From Pseudogymnoascus destructans (lineage: Eukaryota; Ascomycota; Leotiomycetes; Thelebolales; Thelebolaceae): DNA of 64,000 nt. The stretch lies in assembly GCF_001641265.1 (NCBI RefSeq), contig NW_020167538.1:806001-870000 (forward strand), in the 5' to 3' direction. Below, in pieces: positions 56,754-64,000 of the stretch. A model generated the notes under the pieces. That model saw nothing but the letters and a program-made list of their open reading frames with translations, was not told the origin of the DNA and ran no database searches. Position 1 is the stretch's first letter. The number at the start of each line of letters is the position of its first letter. The position numbers and the translations under genes are program-made.

Positions 56754-57443
56754 CTACTCCCCATTCTCCCCCTCCCCATAACCCGCACCAATGGTGCCCT
56801 CCTCCTCACCCCTCTTCCTCCTCCCCCCAGTGCGGTCCGGGACCGTCGCAGCGACAGCGATGGCAGGAAGTCTGCCCAGGGCAGCCACCACTTCCCCCAA
56901 AAGAGCCGGCACGCTCCCCTGCTCCGTCCGAAGACGGTGCAGCGACGACCAGATTTGCTGAAGCGTGTCAGCACCGAAACAACACAGAACAAGGGTATAC
57001 TCACACCCATACCCGCCTCGATGGCGGCGCGCGTGGCGCGGAGCTCCTCGTAGGAGTCGCGCTCTGTGACGGAACTGAACTTGGGAACACTTTGGGCAGC
57101 CACGAGGGCCACCCAATTTGCCTCCGAGGCAGCGGCCGTGACGTCTGCGGCGACGACAGGGATGGTGGTTTCCGCGGCGACGAGGGCGCGGTATTCCTCA
57201 TCGAGGAACCAGGGCAGCTATTCACCCAAACGGTTAGCAACAGCCAACCAACCAACAGAACACCACAAGGAAACTCACCGGGACACAGGTGGAGTGCTGC
57301 ACAGTGCAGTACTCGCACTTTGAGCTCGAAGCAGACCAGACGCAATCATGCGCCGGGACGCCCCGAGCTTTGGCCCGAAGGCAGCGCAGACACAGGACCC
57401 GGAAAGTGACCGAGAGGGCTCTGGCAGGCGTGGGAATCGGCAT
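56754..57443 (-). CDS. Antisense zinc-cluster-like gene inside the LTR
   Basis: Exons 57443-57279, 57217-57005 and 56957-56754 give 582 nt and 193 residues. Intron 1 (61 nt) has GTGAGT, TGCTAACC and GAATAG. Intron 2 (47 nt) has GTGAGT, GTGCTGAC and CTTCAG. Both junctions are phase 0. Residues 18-53 contain six Cys as C-x2-C-x12-C-x8-C-x2-C-x6-C, close to the fungal Zn2Cys6 pattern but with the first loop doubled. The rest is Ala/Val-rich helical sequence (AAETTIPVVAADVTAAASEA, then RDSYEELRATRAAIEAGM) with a Gly/Glu/Arg tail. An in-frame Met at 57485 could add 14 residues. It runs against the retroelement. The role is unknown: a captured host gene, an element-encoded regulator, or a host gene invaded by the LTR. 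Confidence 0.7.
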
Positions 57444-57519
57444 CGTCAATTGTTTGGGATCTGTGTTCCCGTCAGCCAAGCCCACGTTATCACTTGCGCG
57501 CCGAGCGCGTTCCCGTCAC

Positions 57520-58014
57520 CTACTCGTTCGGGTGGATTCTTCTATTCTAAAACAATCAGTTAGTATACAGCTATATGAATGGGGGGGGGCCACTTACCAG
57601 TTTCGACGTGGATACTGTGGCGTTGTTATTGTAAAAGAAAAACAGGAAGAGGTGGGCGAAACGGAGTACTCAAATGTTGGGCTTACAACAATAAATTCTG
57701 AATCGGGCTAGCGCGATCACTTCCCCTTTCACATTTATGAAAGTTTGACTCCAACGCTTAGCGGATACTTCCCAGTGCCCATTCGGATCACCAAGATGGA
57801 AAGTGAGATTGAACAAAGCCAACTCCAGTGTCGCATTCCACAAGGTGGTGTTACGGTACCCTTCAAGAACAGCCACCTCCGAACACAAAGCACTTTCCCA
57901 ACACACTGTACAAACGGAGGGGTTCCCTATGCACGTACCGCCAAAATTTTCACCAACAAGGAACGCCCAGCTTACGGATGTAAGGATGCCAAAGCCCTCA
58001 GTGATGGAAAGCAT
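57520..58014 (-). CDS. Second antisense spliced gene inside the LTR
   Basis: Exons 58014-57687, 57614-57598 (17 nt) and 57546-57520 give 372 nt and 123 residues. Intron 1 has GTAAGC and CCACAG. Intron 2 has GTAAGT, TACTAAC and TTTTAG, close to the fungal ideal. The product starts MLSITEGFGILTSVSWAF, a hydrophobic stretch that could be a signal or anchor. A Cys group follows (CIGNPSVCTVCWESALC), then NATLELALFNLTFHLGDPNG, and it ends KLNRRIHPNE. I do not recognise it. It lies 77 bp upstream of the zinc-cluster gene on the same strand. Its last two exons could instead be leader exons of that gene. Confidence 0.5.
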
Positions 58015-58506
58015 CGGAGTTGGGCAGGTTACGGTCACGTGGGGAGCATTAGGGTAGGTTATCCGAGTCGGACCCGTTTCGGGTACTTAAGGAAATTGAC
58101 TCAACGGGGGTTCCTCTCTTCATCTTTTTTGTATCCTTCGTAGTAGACCTATAGGATAGCATCCGTTTAGCCTCCGACTCACACTCTCATATGCTATTAC
58201 TGTGAGCTGGGTGCCCTGTGTCCTTACATTATACAAAAAAGATCGCGCCTGCCGGGGACGGCCATACTTAAATAATATCCCACACCGGAATGAATCAGGA
58301 GAACTACCGTTACACCATCGACTGCGACTCGGTGATGTTTCGGAGGAGAGACCTGACGACTTCAAATAGCCGTGATTCCAGAGATCTCACGGACAGCCAG
58401 TGGATCAGGGTTTGATTCTTCAGAACAAGCTGGTAAAGTCGCCGACGCGTTGGCGCCAAATAGGATACGAGATCCTTAAGAACCCCCTCATAGCACAGAG
58501 GAAATT

Positions 58507-59825
58507 GTGGACAAGAGCGTTGATAGCTACGAGCTACCGGAAGTCAAGCTCTTTCGTATCAGTACCGATACACACCCGAGGCAATATGTCGAAAAAGCTG
58601 ACATCAACATACCCCAAGACAACGACGGTCAACTGCCCAGAATGACTAGCAGACAAACCACCGCTGCAGCTACGACCGCTGGGCCATCCGAAGACATCCC
58701 GAGTCGAATGGACAACCTCGAAGCACAGATACAGGAGGTCAAGGATCTACTAATTATCCTGTCAGCATCCCAGACCAGAATCCCGTCCACACTGCCGGTG
58801 GACGCCCCCATACCCACAGTCGAAGTTACGGAGCAACGAATGTCTCGTACACGAAACACCCCCGAGACAGTTCAATTGCCGCCTCTTCGGAACACTCGTT
58901 CTCCCTCGATTCCAGGGTCATCACGAATGCACACCGAGGACCCTCCGAATCGCTATAAGAAATCAACCATCTCTGAGAAAATCCTTCCTCTCAGCGATGG
59001 GGTAGAACATACCTTCTTACAATGGAGCGCTTCGATTCGGGACCGACTCGTAGTCAATGAGGACCAACCGACGTCTCGAGAAGAGCGTTGATATGGGGAA
59101 CTACGACCGGCCTGGCGAAGACCTACCTAGAGCCCCAATACCTGTCCGCTACGCATGGGTTCTGCAGTGCTGAGGAGATGATGGATCTACTAGGTTCATA
59201 CTACCTCACAGGCAACGAGACAGAGCAGGCCAGGAACCTCTTCGACGACCTGCAAATGGGAGAGAAAGGGCATGCTAGCGAAACCTTCCCAGAGTTCAAG
59301 GCTCGTTTCCAAAGTGCAGCTATCACAGGACAAGTCTCCGAGTCGGAATGGTTTCGGTACATGTGGAACAAGTTGACTCCTCAATTCTGCAGCCGCGTCG
59401 CGATCATCAAAAACCAATGGAAGGGAGAATACCAGACCATGGTACGAGAACTTACCGCCTTCGACCAGGAACGGCGCCGGAACAACGAATTGAATCCGCT
59501 ACCCGCTCTCGCAAGGACGTCCACACGTACCACGGATACGGCAAAGGCGTCATCAGTGTCGAAGCCGACTCGAGCTACATCCGCTCTGTTCACCCGAACC
59601 GCGTTCCTCCCCAAGCCAGCCATACCGGAACGTCTGAGAACCGCAGTCCCTGTGCCCTCAGGAAACTGTTTCAAGTGTGGCAAGCCTGGCCATTTCCAGG
59701 ACAAATGCCCCCTTAACACCACTATCAAGGAAATGGACCGTAATGACCCCGAGGCAGAAGAACAATGGGAAGAAGCTGTGGAACTTCAATCGGATGCATC
59801 CCTCGAGGAAAACGATGAGGCCTAG
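58507..59825 (+). pseudogene. gag of the chromodomain retroelement, one frameshift
   Basis: The nucleocapsid precursor of the retroelement. The first part (58507-59091) has a coiled-coil-like segment (SRMDNLEAQIQEVKDLLIIL). The frame shifts near 59085, and 59088-59825 continues with the capsid-type block (YLEPQYLSATHGFCSAEEMM, FPEFKARFQSAAI, EWFRYMWNKLTP) and the CCHC knuckle CFKCGKPGHFQDKC. The start is uncertain; Met at 58642 (MTSRQTTAAAT) is an alternative. Confidence 0.82.
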
Positions 59826-59926
59826 GAGAAGGCTCCTTTCTAGGTCTACGCAAATGTGACCTGCGAGGACTAGACTTACGAGAACTCCTGGGAGGCACCC
59901 AGTTCTTAGTTGACACGACCCTGAGT

Positions 59927-60583
59927 ATGAATGGACTCGGGGTGCAAACGAAGTCCCCAGCAGACACAGGAGCAAATGGTTACCTCGTCATTAACAAGCC
60001 TTTCGCAATACGACTGTCGAAAGCACTTCAGAGCCCTATACGGAAACTACCCTACTCTGTACCCATACGTGGATTTCAGCGCAAAATACAAGGCCACGTA
60101 TCGGAGTATATTCGGTTACACTTAACAGTCGAAGGACGCCGAATATATAACTGCCCCTTTGTACTCCTGGACCTCGGAGCACAAGATGTGATAATTGGGA
60201 AGAAGCTTTTCAGCTGCTTCCGAATACTACTCGACTCTGCAAAGAGCCAGTTAGTATGGCCAAAGGAGTACCCGCCGACTCCTAGCTGGAGCAAGGAGAT
60301 CACCTTGCCCTACCACTCACGCGAAACGTCCATTAAACATCCTGCATACCAGTCGGATGCGAATCGCCAGGATTTCACAATCCACCGCGAAGACAGACGC
60401 CGCGCAGGCGGACGTTCAATGGAAATGAAAGTGATAACTTCTGACTATGAAGAGATCACCGATACGCCATCGAACCCACCACGAAACCAGGAGGTTTCTC
60501 CCCCACCGCAGAAAACCCTAGTACATAGGTTTATGCCCATGCATATATGCGAATCAGTGCAAATGCTTTCCACCACGAGATGA
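59927..60583 (+). CDS. Retroelement aspartic protease region
   Basis: An open frame of 218 residues. ADTGANGYLVI holds the catalytic DTG, and DVIIGKKLF is the flap-distal motif typical of Ty3-type proteases. The enzyme would mature Gag-Pol. It is separated from reverse transcriptase by stops around 60583-60650, so a continuous polyprotein is not possible as it stands. Confidence 0.8.
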   Translation: MNGLGVQTKSPADTGANGYLVINKPFAIRLSKALQSPIRKLPYSVPIRGFQRKIQGHVSEYIRLHLTVEGRRIYNCPFVLLDLGAQDVIIGKKLFSCFRILLDSAKSQLVWPKEYPPTPSWSKEITLPYHSRETSIKHPAYQSDANRQDFTIHREDRRRAGGRSMEMKVITSDYEEITDTPSNPPRNQEVSPPPQKTLVHRFMPMHICESVQMLSTTR

Positions 60584-60651
60584 TGTGAAACGACTCCGAG
60601 TTTTTTCAGACTAGCATCTACGAAATCGATCAGATCATTCATGAAAAGGAG

Positions 60652-62097
60652 TTGGTAGAGGATGAAGAAACGCTCCGCCTCATCCAGCAGAAGCTTCCGC
60701 ATATGCACCGGAGGTACACCGATGTCTTTTCGAAGTTGGAATCGGATCGAATTCCCCCCCACCGCATATACGACCACAAGATACAGCTCGAAGCCCCTTT
60801 ACCAAATGCTTTCTCCCTGTTATATCAACAGGGCACCGAAGAGCTTAAGGCTACCAAGCAATACCTGCTGGAAAACCTGGAAAAGGGATTCATCATCAAC
60901 AGCAACAGCCCCTTCGCATCCCCTATCCTATTCGTAAAGAAAGCGGATGGCAAATTAAGATTTTGCATCGATTACCGGAAGTTAAATGGTCTCACCCGGA
61001 ATGATCCCTACCCCATCCCGCGTATCGACGAACTACTAGGACGGGTGTCAAAAGCAAAAATCTTCACGAAGCTAGATATCAGACAAGCCTTCCATCGTAT
61101 ACGGATGCACCCTGACTCGGAAGAGTACACGACCTTTCGGACTCGCTATGGATCCTATAAGTGCAAAGTGCTGCCATTTGGACTGACGAACGGTCCCGCA
61201 ACCTATCAGCGGTATATGAATGACATCCTGATGCAATACTTAGACGACTTCTGTACCGCATACCTAGATGACATCCTAATCTATTCAGAGGACCCTACGG
61301 AACACATAGAGCATGTGCATAAGGTCCTACAGCGTCTCCGAGAAGCTGGACTCCAAGCCGATTTGAACAAATGTGAGTTCAACGTCACCAGGACAAAATA
61401 CTTGGGTTATGTTCTCACTACCTCCGGTGTCGAAGCGGACCCTGACAAAATCGAACCCCTTCGTAACTGGATCCGACCAACCACTGTTACGGGTGTTAAG
61501 TCCTACCTGGGATTCTGTGGCTTCTATAGACAATTCATTCGTAATTTTGGCAAAATAGCAAAGCCCCTCACCACCATCACTAGCCCCTCGGAGCCGTTCC
61601 GGTGGACAGACGAATGTGAGGATGCGTTCGAGGAATTGCGACGATAACTTTTAGCGGTACAGGCACTTCACCACTTCAACCCCGAATTGCCTACGAAGCT
61701 GGAGACCGACTCCTCTGATGGAGTGGTAGCTGGTGTCCTGTCTCAAGAACACCCTGACAAGCGATGGTACCCTGTAAGCTTTTACAGTCATGTCCTATCC
61801 GGACATGAGATCAATTGGGAGATCCACGACAAGGAACTATTCGCAATAGTTAAGGCCTTTGGAAAATGGAGGCCCGAGTTGGCTTCGGTGCGCCACTGAG
61901 TCGACGTGTACACTGACCACCGTTCGCTGGAATATTTCATGTCTACCAAGGTTCTCACCGCGAAGCAGGTTCGATGGATGGAGCTACTCTCCGACTTCAA
62001 CTTTTGCATTACGTACACCGTGGGCAAAAATAACCAGAAGGCTGATATTCTGAGCAAGAGACCAAGACTTGGTAACGCAGCAGAAAGTCAAACTTGA
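60652..62097 (+). pseudogene. Reverse transcriptase and RNase H of the retroelement
   Basis: The reverse transcriptase frame 60652-61647 is complete, with ILFVKKADGKLRFCIDYRKL, FTKLDIRQAFHRIRM, LPFGLTNGPATYQRYMN and catalytic YLDDILIYS. It stops at a TAA at 61646-61648. RNase H continues in the same reading: LETDSSDGVVAGVLSQEHPD and INWEIHDKELFAIVKAFGKW. A TGA follows near 61898, then VYTDHRSLEYFMSTK to 62097. Both stops are explained by single C-to-T changes. Confidence 0.88.
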
Positions 62098-63037
62098 TAG
62101 TAGGGCGAGGGTATTGTTAGGTCCAAGCCGCCTACACCCCCGAATCAGCACCGAACTTGCTGAGAGCTACATAGCATCCATTAATTCGATGGACACCCCC
62201 AAGCCCCAGGTGCCCTTCAATTTAATAGAGGCTCTATGTGCGGACAATCGGAAGTCGTTCACTGAGACTCGCGCAAAACAACCCCTACCGGACGGATTCG
62301 CGATGAACGACCAGCTCCTCCTGTACAAAGGCCGCCTATGTGTGAATCGCCACACCGACCTATGTACAAAACTGATCCGGGAAGCGCATGATCAAGTGTC
62401 GTCAGCACATCCAAGTGGCAGGAAAACCTACCAATTGCTCGCCCCAAAGTATCATTGGGTCGGGATGGAAGCGGACTGTTTGCGGTATGTACGAAACTGC
62501 GTGACATGCCGGCTTTCTCACACCAATGTCACTAAGCAACAAGGATTTCTACACCCACTACCCGTACCCGAATACCCTATGTAACACCTCACCATGGACT
62601 TCAAGGAGTTCCCAAGGGACAAGCATGGATACGATAGCATCTTAGTGTTTATGGACCGACTCGGAAAGAGTTCAGTGACAATACCTTGCTACAAAACCAC
62701 AACTGCCCGCCAGATGGCGCAATTGTTCATCGAATGGATATACCGATTCGGACACACTCCGGAGTCGATTGTAAGCGACCGCGGACCCCAATTCGTATCA
62801 TCCTTTTGGCAAGAGTTCTGTCGAATTATCGGCGTTAAGGTTAAGCTGTCGACTGCCTATCATAAGCAGACCGACGGGCAGATGGAAATCATGAACCGAT
62901 ACATCGATCAGAGACTGAGACCCTTCGTATCCCATTATCAGGATAACTGGAGCAAACTCATCCCCATAATGGACCGCGTGCAAATGACACTCCCCCACGC
63001 ATCCATTGGCATGACCCCCTACCGACTCAAGTACTGA
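62069..63037 (+). pseudogene. Integrase of the retroelement
   Basis: The zinc domain HHCC is present (His pair in AHDQVSSAHPSG, CVTC near 62500). A TAA near 62583 lies just before the catalytic core. The core has DDE residues in MDFKEFPRDK, IVSDRGPQFVSSFWQ and YHKQTDGQMEIMN. A TGA near 63036 ends this part. A C run near 63085-63095 then shifts the frame into the chromodomain portion. Confidence 0.85.
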
Positions 63038-63125
63038 ACCGATCCGCGTACGAGTTGGGATTGGAACACTCTGAAAAGCACCAACCCCCCCCCGGGAGAC
63101 CCTAAACCGAGAGGAAGCCAAGGCG

Positions 63126-63779
63126 GTGGCAGACCGAATGCATACCGCATGGGTCCACGCAAAGGAAAACATGGCAAAGGCACAAGAGGAAATGTCTAAG
63201 CACGCAAATCAACGCCGAAGGGCCATCGACTGGGACGTAGGAGATAGAGTGTACCTATCGACCAAAAATTTGAAAAACTCTCGTCCTAGCCGCAAGCTGG
63301 GCCAACAATGGATCGGACCATATACGGTGTCAGAACGGATTGGGCACGCATTTCGATTGGAACTACCTACCGGTTCGCAAATACACGATGTGTTCTCACC
63401 AGACGTACTCATGAAGGATCCGAACAATCCCCTACCTGGTCAGGATCCGCCTGAGCCTAGCAGCGAAGTGATAGATGGCATAGAGGAATGGGAAGTGGAA
63501 AAGATCCTCGCTGTAAGGCTCCACCGGAAGCAACTACAATACAGGGTTAGTTGGGTCGGATATGATCCGGACCTGGAGTGGTACCCAGCATCAAACTTCA
63601 TGAACTCTCCCCAGAAACTCAGAGAGTTTCATACGGAATACCCAGATTTACCAGGTCCACCTCAAGAACTACTCGGAGGGGTTACGGCAGGGGAGACGGG
63701 AAAGGAACAAAACTACGATCACGGAGGGAAAGACGAAGCGGAAGAAACAGAGTCATTGCTGTCTGCGACTCTAAACTAA
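63126..63779 (+). CDS. Integrase C-terminus with chromodomain
   Basis: A frame of 217 residues continuing the integrase. The GPY/F-type segment (RVYLSTKNLKNSRPSRKLGQ, WIGPYTVSERIG) is followed by a chromodomain (EWEVEKILAVRLHRKQLQYR and VSWVGYDPDLEWYPASNF). Such chromodomains direct integration to heterochromatin marked by H3K9 methylation in chromoviruses. The last codons overlap the start of the 3' LTR. Confidence 0.87.
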   Translation: MADRMHTAWVHAKENMAKAQEEMSKHANQRRRAIDWDVGDRVYLSTKNLKNSRPSRKLGQQWIGPYTVSERIGHAFRLELPTGSQIHDVFSPDVLMKDPNNPLPGQDPPEPSSEVIDGIEEWEVEKILAVRLHRKQLQYRVSWVGYDPDLEWYPASNFMNSPQKLREFHTEYPDLPGPPQELLGGVTAGETGKEQNYDHGGKDEAEETESLLSATLN

Positions 63780-64000
63780 AATACCCTCCGAGCCAGGGCG
63801 CACTCGCCACCGTAACCCTTGCGGGAGCCACCCTTCCCAAACGTCTCACCGGCGTCACAACAAGCGGCTACCACCATGAGAGACGAAGGGTTGAAGTGAC
63901 CCCACACGAAGGGCCAGGCCCGAGTCCCCTCCGACACAAGGTCTTCCCCCACCTAGGCCCCATAGGCCGCCCCAACTTCCCCATCCTCCCCCTCCCTCCT
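63757..64000. repeat. 3' LTR, first 244 bp only
   Basis: It aligns with 56558-56800 (shared AGCCAGGGCG, CCACCCTTCCCAAAC and AACAAGCGGCTACCACC) with many substitutions. The window ends at about the position where the antisense zinc-cluster gene would begin to be read, so its presence in this copy cannot be seen. Confidence 0.8.

Larger units (their letters stand above)
56558..58228. repeat. Long terminal repeat (about 1.67 kb) containing antisense genes
   Basis: The left limit is set where homology to the 3' LTR start (63757) becomes convincing, beginning TGCT. The right limit is CCTTACA, where the detached tail copy also ends. It begins TG and ends CA. It is much longer than the 200-600 bp typical of fungal gypsy LTRs, because about 1.3 kb of it holds two spliced genes on the opposite strand. 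Confidence 0.65.
56558..64000 (+). mobile_element. Ty3/gypsy chromovirus-type retrotransposon, nearly intact, runs off the window
   Basis: Order: long LTR (56558-58228), gag, protease, reverse transcriptase, RNase H, integrase, chromodomain, start of the 3' LTR. Frames are interrupted by about four single-base stops and two frameshifts, far fewer than in the element at 52.6-56.2 kb. The purine-rich tract before the 3' LTR (about 63720-63752) fits a polypurine tract. No clear tRNA primer site follows the LTR end. The two LTR copies differ at more than one base in ten over the part that can be compared, so either the element is not young or the left LTR comes from another copy. Confidence 0.88.

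Noticed and set aside
58014..58038. Longer start (GTG) for the second antisense LTR gene
   Set aside because: It needs a non-ATG start. The ATG at 58014 is preferred.
57978..58228. Short 250-bp LTR bounded by TGTAAGG and CCTTACA
   Set aside because: The inverted ends are attractive, but the 3' end of the element shows LTR homology beginning at TGCT, far outside this interval.
58380..58420. LTR end placed at about 58396 with TGGATCAGGG as primer-binding site
   Set aside because: The detached LTR tail diverges exactly after CCTTACA at 58228, and the candidate primer site does not fit a tRNA 3' end at full length.
1..64000. tRNA or rRNA genes
   Set aside because: I looked for T-arm motifs (GGTTCGAATCC and its reverse) and conserved rRNA strings and found no convincing cloverleaf or rRNA segment.

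Overview
The window is nuclear DNA of a filamentous ascomycete (Pezizomycotina). The genes carry short introns (about 45-80 nt) with GT..AG ends and CTAAC/CTGAC-like branch points. Recognisable proteins are of Pezizomycotina type: an ENA-type P-ATPase, RhoGDI, CCT alpha, a Ppg1-like phosphatase, a Rieske protein and a DHA2/Vba transporter. Protein character and repeat content would fit a leotiomycete. Gene-loss pattern plus retroelement load would fit a lineage that has left plant biomass (animal-associated, mycorrhizal or similar), but the species cannot be fixed from sequence alone.

Layout. 0.5-3.4 kb: a divergent sugar transporter / GH51 arabinofuranosidase pair, both broken. 4.3-36.3 kb: gene-dense and apparently intact. 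In order: HpcH/HpaI aldolase, ENA-type ATPase, FKBP, an uncharacterised 489-residue protein, a 14-TM MFS transporter, a class I glutamine amidotransferase, a senescence/spartin-domain protein, RhoGDI, a Ppg1-like phosphatase, a zinc-knuckle protein with a prion-like region, AP-3 beta, an uncharacterised 290-residue protein, and the Rieske subunit of complex III. 37.3-43.5 kb: a former pectin cluster (pectin methylesterase, GH28 polygalacturonase, second pectin methylesterase, sugar transporter), every member broken. 44.4-48.5 kb: CCT1 and cytosolic prolyl-tRNA synthetase, divergent and intact. 48.9-50.8 kb: two unrecognised spliced genes. 50.9-64 kb: a transposon nest. It holds a mutated pogo-like element, a stop-riddled Ty3/gypsy element split by an intact pogo-like element (perfect 25-bp terminal inverted repeats, TA target duplication, 551-residue transposase), and a chromodomain Ty3/gypsy element running off the right edge.

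Main points. (1) All six plant-polysaccharide or associated sugar-uptake genes are pseudogenes, while every recognisable housekeeping gene is open. This argues for real trophic gene loss rather than sequencing error. (2) The long LTR-like block of the chromodomain element holds two antisense, multi-exon genes with good splice signals. One encodes a protein with an expanded Zn2Cys6-like cysteine pattern. This is the least expected structure here and the best candidate for something undescribed. (3) Several genes carry repeat-derived novelties: a polypyrimidine minisatellite intron in FKBP, a 21-residue tandem duplication in prolyl-tRNA synthetase, and a duplicated CCT1 3' end.

Most intact genes are arranged as divergent pairs sharing 0.3-1 kb promoters. 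No tRNA, rRNA or CRISPR array was seen.
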